Shown: in pieces, positions 1-8,871 of the stretch
Layout of the letters: each line of letters opens with the position of its first letter
Position numbering within the stretch: position 1 is the stretch's first letter
From: Actinomycetota bacterium
Lineage (GTDB): Bacteria; Actinomycetota; Acidimicrobiia; IMCC26256; PALSA-610
NCBI GenBank assembly: GCA_005773635.1
Contig: SXHN01000074.1
Coordinates: 62,001-126,000, forward strand
DNA: 64,000 nt
Direction of reading: 5' to 3'
The notes under the pieces: model-generated
The model's input: the letters and a program-made list of their open reading frames with translations, nothing else
What the model was told of the DNA's origin: nothing
The model's database searches: none
Position numbers and translations under genes: made by a program

Positions 1-171
1 GTTGCCGCACTAATCGGTGATCTGGTCGAGTCAATGCTGAAACGTGATCTTGGCGTCAAAGACTTTGGGTCGGTGCTTCCCGGTCACGGTGGGTTCCTCG
101 ACCGCTTTGACGGGCTGTTGTTCGCGCTGCCGCTTGCGTATTTCCTCAGCCTGCACCTAAACGCGTTTTAA
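1..171 (+). CDS. cdsA: Phosphatidate cytidylyltransferase, C-terminal part (truncated by window edge)
   Basis: The first 56 codons of the window form the end of a membrane CDP-diacylglycerol synthase, which makes CDP-diacylglycerol from phosphatidic acid and CTP in the cytoplasmic membrane. The family signature near the C-terminus is clear: [18 protein letters not shown] followed by [14 protein letters not shown], with the Asp residues that bind metal and CTP, and a last hydrophobic segment before the TAA at 169-171. The N-terminal part lies outside the window. In many bacteria cdsA is followed by dxr and rseP. Here those two genes lie 3 kb downstream, with two opposite-strand genes in between. 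Confidence 0.93.
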   Translation, partial: VAALIGDLVESMLKRDLGVKDFGSVLPGHGGFLDRFDGLLFALPLAYFLSLHLNAF

Positions 172-208
172 CCATCTCTTCGGGTTGCCTCAGACGTCCG
201 AAGCGTGG

Positions 209-913
209 TTAATTTCCGATGGTGAGGGGGCCAGTTGTATCTGTCTCGGTGTCGTAGCAGCCGGTGATTTCTTCAGTGCTCGGATCGATCCAACACACCA
301 GGCCGGAACTGGTGCTGTTGTAGAGAAACGTTCTGGCGTCCTCTGTGCCCTGACGGTCCGCTTCAATGGCCGTGGTCGCGCTCATGAACACGGAGTCCAT
401 TGATTCCAGACAAATGTTCAGCGACAGCGGGTTGGTCGCGTCGTCGGGATCGTACATCGCGCCATTCGTCGAAAACCCCCAGATCCGATTGCACTCTGCC
501 TTCCATGCTGCAAGGTACGTTTTTTCGAGATCAGTTGCTTGCACAACCGTGGTTACGGTTGCCGATGGTCCGCTTCCGCTTGTGGTTGTGGACGAACCTG
601 AAGAACTCCCACCACCGGCAACCGTCGATCTCGGTGGGCCATTCGAACTTGTAGTCGTTGTCGGTTGTACGTTCGCGGTGTCGCGCGTGGTCGCCGTAGC
701 GCCATCGTCCGAGGTTGTGGTTGTTCGGTCGGCGAACTGGCCGAGGGACGGTGTCGTTTTGCCAGCCCCAGTCCCAGTGTCATCGTTGTCACTCGCAACC
801 GCGAAGATAGTCACACCAACAACGATCGCAAGACCGGTGACCGCAGCAGCGGCGATCGCGGGACCTCGTCGTGATCGCAGCAGCCGAGCCAAGTAATACT
901 GAGGCATCGCCAT
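209..913 (-). CDS. Exported or membrane-anchored protein of unknown function with Thr/Ser-rich linker
   Basis: The 234-residue product is not recognised as a named family. Residues 1-18 are basic (ARLLRSRRG), followed by one hydrophobic segment at about 18-40 (AIAAAAVTGLAIVVGVTIFAV), so it is anchored or secreted. Residues about 45-120 form a low-complexity Thr/Ser/Gly linker, as in wall-spanning actinobacterial proteins. The remaining about 110 residues form a small globular domain with three or four Cys (CNRIWGF, NICLE, LVCW, GCYD), possibly disulfide-bonded outside the cell. The ATG at 913 has AGGA about five bases upstream. The gene starts 6 nt after the propeller gene at 920-2998 and is probably co-transcribed with it. 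Confidence 0.72.
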   Translation of the reverse strand: MAMPQYYLARLLRSRRGPAIAAAAVTGLAIVVGVTIFAVASDNDDTGTGAGKTTPSLGQFADRTTTTSDDGATATTRDTANVQPTTTTSSNGPPRSTVAGGGSSSGSSTTTSGSGPSATVTTVVQATDLEKTYLAAWKAECNRIWGFSTNGAMYDPDDATNPLSLNICLESMDSVFMSATTAIEADRQGTEDARTFLYNSTSSGLVCWIDPSTEEITGCYDTETDTTGPLTIGN

Positions 914-919
914 CGCATC

Positions 920-2998
920 CTATTTGTCGTTGTAGACGCCAAGGCCCTCGACGACCACAGGCTTGCCTGAGGACGTGACCTTGACCGTCAACGTGCCAGT
1001 CTGGGGGGCTGACCATGTGACGATGGGTACCGGCACGTTGCGGGTCGTGACCGAGGCCACGAGGTCGATGCGTTTGAGCAAGGAGCCGTTCCAGAGCACA
1101 TCGACGGTGCCGCAGGTCGAACACGTTGTGGCGATCAGCGCGAGGCGTCGTCCTGCGATCTGCGCGCGGGTCGCGGTCGCGTTGCGAACTGTCGATCGAT
1201 AAACGTTGGTCGTGTAGGCGCCGACCGGTGAGTAGGTGGTCCACCCTGAACTGACGCTGAACGCGCTGGCCTTGAGTGGCAGCGCTCGACATGTGGTTAC
1301 ACCGATGCCACTCGTCGCGTTGGTAGCTCCGTCGACTTCACCGGTCACGCGAAGACAGTACGTGGTACCTGCGCTTTGCGCCGAGAAAGATGCCGAAGTG
1401 TTGGGTGTATTCGAATACAGCGGAACGTACGTGGTCCCGGCGCCGCCTCCGTTCCATGTGAATCGCCCTCGTGAGATGGTTGTGCTGGCGATGCCTGAGG
1501 GGTCCCATCCGCTCCAATTGAGTTGGTAGTTGTTGGGTTCCAAGTTTGTGATCCACACCGAATTACTGGCAATCGCAAGCGTGGTGTTGGCAAGGTCGGG
1601 GCCGTGGGTATCGTTGCGCCATTGGCGGGTGAACACATCGCGCTGCGAATTGTTGTCTCCGCCAAAGAGATTCGATGCGCCGGAATCGAACACCACTTGG
1701 TCTCCGTCTGGGCTGAAGATCGGGTTGCCACTGGGGCCATTGGTTGCCCCGCTGAGCGCACTGGAAATTCGAAGCGGCGCCGCAGCCGCGCAGCGGTTGA
1801 CCAGGAACACATCGCTTGCGCTGGCACCGCCAAGATTGGAGGCTGTTGACGTGAAGACGATTTGGCATCCATCGGGGCTGATGTGCGGTGAAAGCACATC
1901 GGCATTTGCCCCTACACCAGCGCTGACGCTTACCAACGTTGTGGCAACGGAGCCTGCTTCGTCGAACATGCCATCGGCGTCGGTATCGCGGTCGCGTACG
2001 TACGCCTGCCAACGCGTGCCGTCAACGTTTGTGGTGGCCGCAACGAGGTTGGTTGCCCGTGACAGAAAGACGAGATATCGCCCGCTGAGGTTGAGTTGCG
2101 GCGTCATGCTGGGGCCATTGGCGTCACCGCCAGTGGCGGCAACCGAAATGCGCGTGCGGCCTTGCAGGCTTGGCGCGCCGCACCGTCGTGACACGAACAC
2201 ATCGTTGAACCCGTTGGTGTCGTTGGCTACAACGTCGACAGCGTCGGAGTCGAACGCGACGTTGCAGCCGAGATACGACACCGATGGATTTGTGCCGCCA
2301 CCTCCGAGCGGCGCGTTGGTCCGACTTACCGAAATTCGAGCGAACGCTCCGGTCACGAAGTCGCGCACGTACACGTCGGGAACTTCGTTGAGATCGAGCG
2401 GCGTCATTCCGTTGTCAGTTGCAAAGGCAACCGCACCTCCATCGGGCGATATTGCAGCGTCGGTGACGTAATCGAATCCATCGTCGACGCCATTGCCGCC
2501 AGTGCCAAAATTGGTGTAGCTCGCCCGCGAGTAAGCACCGGTGGTGCGGTCGAGGCGATACGCGTCGGCGCTGAAGTTGGCGTCGTCTGACGTGAAGCCG
2601 TCGGCATTGGTGACAAAGCCGACGTAGCGGCCGTCGTAGCTCATCGATGGCGAGTAACTCGCGTCGTCGGGTTCAGCGCCGTTGGCCAGTTTGCTTGTCA
2701 GCCGCGTCGACGTGCCTCGCAAATTGTCGCGGAGATAAATGTCTGTGGAGATGTTGGTGTCGTTGAGGTCCCAGGTGTCTTCGTCGGATTCGAATACCAC
2801 GAACCGACCATCAGTGGAACTGGCCGCGTGCTGCGCAGCGCCGTTTCCTGCGAGGAAAAAACCAGGGTACGGAGCGCCAATGATGGATTGGATCGTCGTT
2901 GCGTTCGCGCCAGCCGCATCTGCGCTCGGCGCAGCAGTGAGCCCAGATATGCCGACTGCACACGACAGAGAAACCAAGACTGCTGTTGTTCGTTGCAC
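920..2998 (-). CDS. Secreted seven-bladed TolB/WD40-like beta-propeller protein
   Basis: A GTG at 2998 with GGAG seven bases upstream gives a 692-residue protein. The longer frame to 3076 only adds a non-signal-like N-terminus. A Sec signal peptide follows (TTAVLVSLSCAVGISGLTA, then ...PSADAAGA). Residues about 40-460 hold seven repeats of the PD40 type, each with a core like SPDGGAVAFATDN or DGRYVGFVTNAD followed by a DVYVRD-like strand, which is enough for a complete propeller. The C-terminal about 200 residues look like an Ig-like domain followed by a beta-sandwich (VDVLWNGSLLKRIDL...GTLTVKVTSSGKPVVVEGLGVYN). Surface binding or scaffolding is likely. No catalytic motif is seen. It is probably co-transcribed with the gene at 209-913. 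Confidence 0.82.
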   Translation of the reverse strand: MQRTTAVLVSLSCAVGISGLTAAPSADAAGANATTIQSIIGAPYPGFFLAGNGAAQHAASSTDGRFVVFESDEDTWDLNDTNISTDIYLRDNLRGTSTRLTSKLANGAEPDDASYSPSMSYDGRYVGFVTNADGFTSDDANFSADAYRLDRTTGAYSRASYTNFGTGGNGVDDGFDYVTDAAISPDGGAVAFATDNGMTPLDLNEVPDVYVRDFVTGAFARISVSRTNAPLGGGGTNPSVSYLGCNVAFDSDAVDVVANDTNGFNDVFVSRRCGAPSLQGRTRISVAATGGDANGPSMTPQLNLSGRYLVFLSRATNLVAATTNVDGTRWQAYVRDRDTDADGMFDEAGSVATTLVSVSAGVGANADVLSPHISPDGCQIVFTSTASNLGGASASDVFLVNRCAAAAPLRISSALSGATNGPSGNPIFSPDGDQVVFDSGASNLFGGDNNSQRDVFTRQWRNDTHGPDLANTTLAIASNSVWITNLEPNNYQLNWSGWDPSGIASTTISRGRFTWNGGGAGTTYVPLYSNTPNTSASFSAQSAGTTYCLRVTGEVDGATNATSGIGVTTCRALPLKASAFSVSSGWTTYSPVGAYTTNVYRSTVRNATATRAQIAGRRLALIATTCSTCGTVDVLWNGSLLKRIDLVASVTTRNVPVPIVTWSAPQTGTLTVKVTSSGKPVVVEGLGVYNDK

Positions 2999-3159
2999 CA
3001 GTGCTCCGCGTTCGTATGTGCACTTCGCCCGCGTCCAAGTGCGTATGACCAGTATTGCCTGCGCGGAGGCCAACAAACAAGGCAGGGCACTGAGACAACG
3101 CTCAGCAGGCGACGGATGTCATAGGGAGTGCGCACCCAATTCGGTCGTAAGCTTGCGTC

Positions 3160-4266
3160 ATGGTTCGCACGGTGGCGGTATTGGGTTCGACCGGCTCGAT
3201 CGGCACCCAAACACTCGATGTGATCGCCCGACATCCCGAGCAGTTTCAGGTCGTGGCGCTCGCGGCCGGCCGCAACGTCGAACTTTTGCGCGAGCAGGCG
3301 CAGCAGTTTGGCGTCCAACGCGACTACTGCATCGAGAATGCGACGAGTCCCCAACTCGCAGCCCTTGCTGGCCTTGGGACTGTAGATGTAGTCGTGAACG
3401 CCGTTGTGGGGTTCGCGGGGCTTTCAGCCACGATGGCCGCGGTGTCGCAGGGCAAACGCTTAGGCCTTGCCAACAAGGAGAGCCTCATCGCGGGCGGGCC
3501 AGTCGTGGCGAAAGCGCGTGCCGAGGGTGGTGGCGAGATCGTTCCAATCGATTCGGAGCATTCGGCGATCTACCAATGTTTGCGAAGTGGGTCGCGAAGC
3601 GAAGTGAAGTCGTTGATTCTGACTGCCAGCGGCGGGCCATTTCGCGGCCGGACGCGCCGCGAATTGGGATCGGTTACCGTGGCCCAAGCCCTCGCGCATC
3701 CCACCTGGTCGATGGGTCCCAAAATCACGATCGATAGTTCAACGCTCATCAACAAGGGCCTTGAGGTGATTGAAGCCCACGAATTGTTTGGCGTCGACTT
3801 CGATCACATCCAAGTAGTGGTCCACCCGCAGTCAATTGTGCATTCCATGGTGGAATTCATCGATGGGGCAGTGATTGCGCAACTCTCGCACCCCGATATG
3901 CGGCTGCCGATTGGGCTCGCGTTAGGCGCTCCGAGACGGCTGGATGAAGCCTTCGGCGCCATGGATTTTCGTGATGCGTTGACGCTGGACTTCGAACCTC
4001 CCGACCTCAGCACCTTTCGGGGTCTGACCTTGGCCTATAGCGCCGGGAGGGCTGGAGGAACCGCTCCTGCGGTGTTGTCGGCCGCCAATGAAGTTGCGGT
4101 GGCCGCGTTCCTGGGCGGCGGGATTGCCTGGACGGCGATTGATGAGGCTGTAGATGCGGTGCTGCAACTCGGCACGGTTCCGGCCGATACTGTGGAAGAC
4201 GTGCTCGCGGCGGATGCGGAAGCTCGCCGTCGATGTCAGGAACATCTCGAAAGGATTTCGCGTTGA
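3160..4266 (+). CDS. dxr: 1-deoxy-D-xylulose 5-phosphate reductoisomerase
   Basis: This enzyme catalyses the committed step of the MEP isoprenoid pathway, NADPH-dependent rearrangement and reduction of DXP to 2-C-methyl-D-erythritol 4-phosphate, in the cytoplasm. The 368-residue length is typical of the family. Visible motifs are the NADPH loop GSTGSIG (residues 9-15), NKES (105-108), the metal ligands in DSEHSAIYQ (D131, E133), the flexible loop TASGGPFRG (from 155), IDSSTLINKGLEVIEAHELF (191-210, with E202 the third ligand) and HPQSIVHSMVEF (222-233). The ATG directly precedes the Rossmann strand. Its stop overlaps the probable TTG start of the S2P protease gene, so the two are translationally coupled. 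Confidence 0.97.
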   Translation: MVRTVAVLGSTGSIGTQTLDVIARHPEQFQVVALAAGRNVELLREQAQQFGVQRDYCIENATSPQLAALAGLGTVDVVVNAVVGFAGLSATMAAVSQGKRLGLANKESLIAGGPVVAKARAEGGGEIVPIDSEHSAIYQCLRSGSRSEVKSLILTASGGPFRGRTRRELGSVTVAQALAHPTWSMGPKITIDSSTLINKGLEVIEAHELFGVDFDHIQVVVHPQSIVHSMVEFIDGAVIAQLSHPDMRLPIGLALGAPRRLDEAFGAMDFRDALTLDFEPPDLSTFRGLTLAYSAGRAGGTAPAVLSAANEVAVAAFLGGGIAWTAIDEAVDAVLQLGTVPADTVEDVLAADAEARRRCQEHLERISR

Positions 4267-5525
4267 AAGACCCCTTTGAAGACGTCCCACTCCAGGCGCG
4301 CCAAGCGGTGCTGGGCTCGGGTATCGCGATCGGCGCGCTGGTGCTGCTCAGTTTGATGTACCCCACGACGATGGGCACTGTAGGTGTCCTCGCGTTCTTT
4401 TTGATTGTTGTCATCGGCTTGCATGAGCTTGGACACTTCTATTTCGCCAAACGCGCCGGTATGAAGGTCACAGAATTCTTCATCGGGTTTGGCCCGCGCC
4501 TGTGGTCGGTGCAGCGGGGCGAAACCGAATACGGCGTCAAGGCGTTGCCACTTGGCGGCTACTGCAAGATCGTTGGAATGACCAACCTTGAAGAGGTCGA
4601 CCCTGCCGACGAAGATCGCACGTTTCGCTCCAAAGGGCTCTGGGCCAAGGTCTCAACTCTGCTCGCGGGGCCGGCGTCACACTTCGTGCTCGCCGCCATC
4701 ATGATGTGGGCGGTCATCGGATTTCACGGTGACACATCTACGGCGCAGCCCACCACAACCCTGTACAAGATCGAAGCCGATTCCGCGGCCGCAAAGGCAC
4801 GCTTGCAGCCTGGCGACGCAGTGCTGGCGTTTGCTGGCGAAGAGATCAAAACCTATGAAGAACTGACGTCGCTGATCCAAGCCAACGGCAACAAGAATGT
4901 GCCGGTCATTGTGCGGCGCGGCGGTCAACTCCTGACGTTGGCCATTACCCCTGGCGAGCGAGTCATCGATGGCAAGAAACAGGGGTTTCTCGGCATCACA
5001 CCCGACGTCAGCTTCGACAAGCCCGGTGTTCTGAAAGCGGCTGCTCTCACGCCAACGCGGCTCTGGAGTGTTACTACCCAGACAGTGTCAGGGTTCGGCC
5101 ACGTGTTTTCGCCTTCGGGTTTCGGCGATTACCTGTCGAACTTCACCGATGACTCCCCGAAAGACGCGGCGGCAAAGGTCGAAGCCGATCAGAAAAAGGC
5201 TGAGTCTCGTTTCATTTCCCTCTACGGGGTCGGGCGAGTTGCCAACGACGCAGTGGAATCGGGGTGGATGAACGTTTTGGGACTGCTCATCATGATCAAC
5301 ATCTCCGTCGGTCTCATCAACTTGCTGCCGCTCATTCCGTTTGATGGCGGGCACATCGCCGTAGCGTTCTACGAGTCGATCATGAGCAAGGTCTACGGCC
5401 GTAAATACCGAGCCGATTTTGCCAAGATCTTGCCCGTCGCAGTTGCGACGCTGTCGTTTTTCGCCTTCATCTTCTTGTCGAGCCTGTTCCTCGACATCAC
5501 CAATCCGCCCGAGAATCCGTTCTAG
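4263..5525 (+). CDS. rseP: RIP (site-2) zinc metalloprotease of the RseP family
   Basis: This is an intramembrane protease that cleaves membrane-anchored regulators such as anti-sigma factors and remnant signal peptides. Counting from the proposed start, the zinc site HELGH is at residues 54-58 in the first membrane segment, and the third ligand region NLLPLIPFDGGH ends with D361 and H364. One PDZ domain lies between (about 165-250, LQPGDAVLAFAGEEIKTYEEL). Length, about 420 residues, is normal. I place the start at the TTG at 4263, which forms TTGA with the dxr stop and has AAAGGA seven bases upstream. A longer ATG start at 4233 inside dxr is possible but less well supported. Confidence 0.93.
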   Translation: MKDPFEDVPLQARQAVLGSGIAIGALVLLSLMYPTTMGTVGVLAFFLIVVIGLHELGHFYFAKRAGMKVTEFFIGFGPRLWSVQRGETEYGVKALPLGGYCKIVGMTNLEEVDPADEDRTFRSKGLWAKVSTLLAGPASHFVLAAIMMWAVIGFHGDTSTAQPTTTLYKIEADSAAAKARLQPGDAVLAFAGEEIKTYEELTSLIQANGNKNVPVIVRRGGQLLTLAITPGERVIDGKKQGFLGITPDVSFDKPGVLKAAALTPTRLWSVTTQTVSGFGHVFSPSGFGDYLSNFTDDSPKDAAAKVEADQKKAESRFISLYGVGRVANDAVESGWMNVLGLLIMINISVGLINLLPLIPFDGGHIAVAFYESIMSKVYGRKYRADFAKILPVAVATLSFFAFIFLSSLFLDITNPPENPF

Positions 5526-5537
5526 ATCGGTGCGGGT

Positions 5538-6779
5538 TTAGGCGTCGAGGAGTTCGCACGTCCACGGGAGCTTGAAGCTCGTGTTCGCGATCTGCTCATC
5601 GGTGAGGTCATCCTTTGTGGCGACGGCTCCAAGGCCGCAACCCAGGCGTTCGTCGGTGGGGAGTGTCATTTCGAGATACGACGGATGTTCCCCGTGGGTC
5701 CCTGCCCACACGATGAGCGATGATTCCACGGTAGTAGGAATCATGCGGCCGCCAATGAAACCGAAGCGTGCGTCGCTTGTGCCCGCAGGAACGCGTACCA
5801 ACATGATCGCGGCTCCCGGCGAGCCGTTTGAACTGAGCGCGAAGGCGGGCTGATCGACCGGGTCATCGTTGGCGGCGGCGATGGCGACGCACCGCGTGTC
5901 GGTCTCATGGTTTGGTTCTTGCACGGTGATGGTGGGCGTCGTCTCAACTTTCCAGCATTCGCGACCCCGAGGCCCGGGTGCGCGCAGCGCGGACCAGGTA
6001 ATGTCATCATCGACTCCGGCGCGGATCTGTACGAACGGGCCTGCTGGCTCGACCGTATTTGTTCGCAGGGTTGTCGTCGTAGACGGGAATTCGACCTTGA
6101 GGGGGTCGGACGACGTGAGGGTTACTTCGTAATCGATCGTGGTCTTGTTCGCACCCGAGCCGAACGACATTGTGACGTGCTTCAGTTTATTTGCGCCGTT
6201 GGTGGTCAGCACCACCAACGCGTTTGGGAATGATTTTCCGGGGTATTTGTATGTGACCGTGCCCGACGATCGTGTGTTTGTCGAGGGCTCTGGAGCGGTC
6301 CCTTCGAGCTTCGCAAGTAACGCGGGCGCAAATATAGGCCCAAGTGCTTCCGCGAGAATGCCTATTTTCAACAGTATTGGCACAGGTTGACCCGGACTCT
6401 CGCTGACGAGCGCTGCCGGCCACAGGACATGGTCGTCGGCGCGGGGGCTGCGCTGCGACGACACCGCGCCGTCGCTTATGCGCAAGTCCAGCGGCACTGG
6501 TTGTAAAAATGGAATCGACCCCGTCACCACGACTCGCGCATCAGTAGCAAGGTCCCCTCCAGTCCATTCACCGTTAATGGCGGCACTGCGGCCGTCGATG
6601 GTGATAGTGCCTGTGAACGATGCGTGGGTGCCTTTAGTGAGCAATGCGGTCCGTATCGCAGTTGCGGTTTCCTTCGATAATTTCGGTTCGGAGTCGCCGC
6701 TGCAGGACGCAAGCACAACAGCTCCGATAATCGAAACGACACTCCACCAACGAATGATGGGGGCTTGCTGCGCGCTCAA
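5538..6779 (-). CDS. Putative lipoprotein of unknown function, 413 residues
   Basis: Residues 1-26 form a lipoprotein signal peptide (hydrophobic SVVSIIGAVVLASC) with lipobox L-A-S-C, so the mature protein should be tethered to the outer face of the membrane. The first half (THASFTGTITIDGRSAAINGEW...) is beta-rich and vaguely resembles the LppX/LprG lipid-carrier fold of actinobacterial lipoproteins, but I see no decisive motif. The second half has Cys pairs (RECWK, DTRCVA, GCGLG, WTCELL). The start ATG overlaps the upstream lipoprotein stop as ATGA (6776-6779), so the two are one translationally coupled unit. No function is proposed beyond cell-surface localisation. Confidence 0.78.
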   Translation of the reverse strand: MSAQQAPIIRWWSVVSIIGAVVLASCSGDSEPKLSKETATAIRTALLTKGTHASFTGTITIDGRSAAINGEWTGGDLATDARVVVTGSIPFLQPVPLDLRISDGAVSSQRSPRADDHVLWPAALVSESPGQPVPILLKIGILAEALGPIFAPALLAKLEGTAPEPSTNTRSSGTVTYKYPGKSFPNALVVLTTNGANKLKHVTMSFGSGANKTTIDYEVTLTSSDPLKVEFPSTTTTLRTNTVEPAGPFVQIRAGVDDDITWSALRAPGPRGRECWKVETTPTITVQEPNHETDTRCVAIAAANDDPVDQPAFALSSNGSPGAAIMLVRVPAGTSDARFGFIGGRMIPTTVESSLIVWAGTHGEHPSYLEMTLPTDERLGCGLGAVATKDDLTDEQIANTSFKLPWTCELLDA

Positions 6780-7795
6780 GGTTTTGTTTCTTTTGTGCTC
6801 GGTGTTGACGTGGCACCAGGTGCTGTGGTTGAGGACCCCTTGGTTGTGGTTGGCAATGGTGGGCAGCGGGTCTCGCTGACCTTGCCATCGAGTACGTCGG
6901 CTACGACATCGGCGATCTTTTCACCGACCACGAATGCCACCCAGTTGCTGCCTCTAATGTGGCGTACGTCTGCACCACCCGAGCAGAGTTCTTGGAGCTG
7001 GTTCGGAATGAATACGTCGGCGGGCGTGGAACCCTGTGCAAATGCCACGAGCCCAAAGGTAGGTGCGCCAAGGGCGCCGAAATCAGCATCGCACGATCCG
7101 AGCGCACCAGGAAGGCCGATCTCGACGTACCGTCGTTCGTTGCGCGCAAGGTCTTTGTCGTCGACCGCGAACGGGCATTTGTAACCGGCGGCGTTGAGCT
7201 TCTTTGCGAGGTCGCGGATCGTGTCCACTGCGCCCCGGTCCCAGTCGGTGTCTTTGACTTCGGGGCACGGGGCTACCTTGTAATCGCCGTCGAGCACTTC
7301 GGCGATGTCGAGCGCGACCGTTTGGCTATCGGGTTGGATCGTCCAAGAATCGCCCACGGCAAAGCGCAACCCAGGGAATCCCACGTTGCGTTGTCGTGAG
7401 AGACTGCACAAAATCCAGCGGCGTTCTTCGATGAAAGTGTCGCGGTGTTTGTTGTCGGAGAATATAGCGATTTCCAAGCTTTCTTCGCCGGCGGTGCAGC
7501 TGCCAATCGATTCTGGGATCTCTTTAGCTTTTTGCAATGTGGTGAGACTGAGGCGATAGTCGTCGGTGGAAGTGATCCCGAGATCTGCGCAGAACTTGGC
7601 ATCGGATTTCGCAAGACGACCTGCAAGATCTTTGAGATCTTGGATCCCTTGTGCCGACCATTGTTTCGGAACATCTTTGACAACCGGGGGAGCCGTCGCT
7701 CCCGTGGCCTTTGGCTTGTCGCTGCCACATGCAGTTGCGATGACACATAAGGCTACGGTGACGAGGACGAGACGTTGACGCCGAGGAGTTTGCAC
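6776..7795 (-). CDS. Putative lipoprotein with an internal duplication
   Basis: Starting from the GTG at 7795, the N-terminus is an ideal lipoprotein signal (QTPRRQRLVLVTVALCVIATAC, lipobox ATAC with lipidated Cys at residue 23). The open frame continues upstream to a TTG at 7870, which would add 25 residues ahead of the signal. Neither start has a strong ribosome site. The mature part contains two copies of about 130 residues. Each begins with an LKDLAGRL or IRDLAKKL helix, has a central GSC(T/D)A turn, a C-S pair, then VGDSWTIQ or RGSNWVAF and ends in (A/V)xVLDG. The C-terminus is a Thr/Ser/Pro-rich tail. The function is not recognised. Its stop overlaps the start of the gene at 5538-6779. 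Confidence 0.74.
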   Translation of the reverse strand: MQTPRRQRLVLVTVALCVIATACGSDKPKATGATAPPVVKDVPKQWSAQGIQDLKDLAGRLAKSDAKFCADLGITSTDDYRLSLTTLQKAKEIPESIGSCTAGEESLEIAIFSDNKHRDTFIEERRWILCSLSRQRNVGFPGLRFAVGDSWTIQPDSQTVALDIAEVLDGDYKVAPCPEVKDTDWDRGAVDTIRDLAKKLNAAGYKCPFAVDDKDLARNERRYVEIGLPGALGSCDADFGALGAPTFGLVAFAQGSTPADVFIPNQLQELCSGGADVRHIRGSNWVAFVVGEKIADVVADVLDGKVSETRCPPLPTTTKGSSTTAPGATSTPSTKETKP

Positions 7796-7896
7796 CCGGC
7801 AACAATAGTGCCTGAAATCATGGAGAATTTTGCGCCGCCTGAGATTCGTCTTAGATGTGCCATCGGTCAAGATGCAGGGTCGCCGGCTTGAAACGC

Positions 7897-7930
7897 AAAT
7901 GTGGCCCGCCCTTTCGGGCGGGCCACATTT
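7897..7930 (-). terminator. Strong hairpin terminator downstream of secreted-protein copy A
   Basis: This is a perfect 15-bp inverted repeat (left arm AAATGTGGCCCGCCC) enclosing a 4-nt loop. On the minus strand the loop reads GAAA, a stable GNRA-type tetraloop, and the stem ends in a short T-rich run. It lies 33 nt after the stop of the minus-strand gene 7964-8800, where a rho-independent terminator belongs. The GC core is the same as in the hairpin at 8872-8901. Confidence 0.88.
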
Positions 7931-7963
7931 GGTGCGTCGGTGCGTTCGGCTTATCAGCGAGAG

Positions 7964-8800
7964 CTAGGGCGCACCAATGGTCAGTGTCGTGCCGGTCGTA
8001 AGCGAACTCAGAATCGGCGAGGTGCCATCCTGCACGACGATGTAACGGAGGTTCGTTACAAGGCTGCCGGTCGCTTCTTCGACTACCGCCTGGCAGCCAA
8101 GCGCGGCAGGGTCAACGGCGTAGCCCTGGATAACTGCGCGGGCTGCCGCTGTGCCACCGGTCAGGATTTCGGTCACCATTTCGGTGCCGTCCCAGTCGGT
8201 GACGATCGTTTTGTCCTTGAGCACCGGGGTGTATGCAACGTTGCTCGAAATCCGGGCGCCGACCGCATTGCCCTTCACCACGATGCCAGCAAGGGTCGTT
8301 GTATCTCCGGGCGCGCCGGTTGGGTTCGCGGTGCTGACGTAAGCATCGGTCTTGGAAAGATCAGAGAATGTGTAACTCGTCTTGCCACTCAATGGCCATT
8401 CCCCAACGTTGCCGTCGGAAACGCAGTCGAGTGCCGGCGAGGTGACCTTGGAACTCCACTTTGTGATCGTTTTGGTGCCAGCGGGCGCGGTGGTCAAAGC
8501 ACCCGTTGCCACGGTTTGCGACGTCGTGCATGAGCCTCCGATGGTGAGCGGTGCGGCATTCAGGGAATGCACGCCTTTGGTGCTCACTGCGGCGTCATGA
8601 TTTTGTGCAGTGATCCCAGCGGCTTTGCCGTCACCGGGCCACAAGAAGGTGCTTTTCGCCGAACCGATACCGCGGGTGCCACTGCACGTGCCAACCGTTG
8701 TGACAACGGCGTCGGCCGACTCGGGCATCGCCGTGGCGACCGACGCGGCGGCAAGCCCGCCTGCGATCGCGATCCGAACCGCGTGAGAAACGAGCTTCAT
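7964..8800 (-). CDS. Secreted protein of unknown function, tandem paralog A
   Basis: The ATG at 8800 is preceded by GAGGAG at good spacing, which sets the start although the frame is open further upstream. The 278-residue product begins with a Sec signal peptide (KLVSHAVRIAIAGGLAAASVATA, cleavage near SADA). The mature domain begins VVTTVGTCSGTRGIGSAKSTFLWPGDG and ends in TLTIGAP. It contains four or five Cys and many beta-strand patterns, and no enzyme motif. It is about 70% identical by eye to the next gene (8934-9764). Secreted beta-sandwich proteins of this kind are usually structural or binding proteins, but that is an inference. It has its own terminator hairpin downstream. Confidence 0.82.
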   Translation of the reverse strand: MKLVSHAVRIAIAGGLAAASVATAMPESADAVVTTVGTCSGTRGIGSAKSTFLWPGDGKAAGITAQNHDAAVSTKGVHSLNAAPLTIGGSCTTSQTVATGALTTAPAGTKTITKWSSKVTSPALDCVSDGNVGEWPLSGKTSYTFSDLSKTDAYVSTANPTGAPGDTTTLAGIVVKGNAVGARISSNVAYTPVLKDKTIVTDWDGTEMVTEILTGGTAAARAVIQGYAVDPAALGCQAVVEEATGSLVTNLRYIVVQDGTSPILSSLTTGTTLTIGAP

Positions 8801-8871
8801 CGAACATCTCCTCAAGTATGGGTTACGAGGTAGCAAACCCGGCGTGGACCGCGCAGGTTGGTGCAAGAGCA

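Noticed and set aside
366-896. Long plus-strand frame opposite the Thr-rich protein gene
   Set aside because: It is antisense to a gene with a clear membrane anchor and ribosome site; its composition (Val/Pro/Ser runs) mirrors the Thr/Ser-rich linker codons on the other strand.
1530-2471. Plus-strand frame of 313 codons opposite the propeller gene
   Set aside because: It has no recognisable domain and lies wholly within a gene with seven clear propeller repeats on the other strand.
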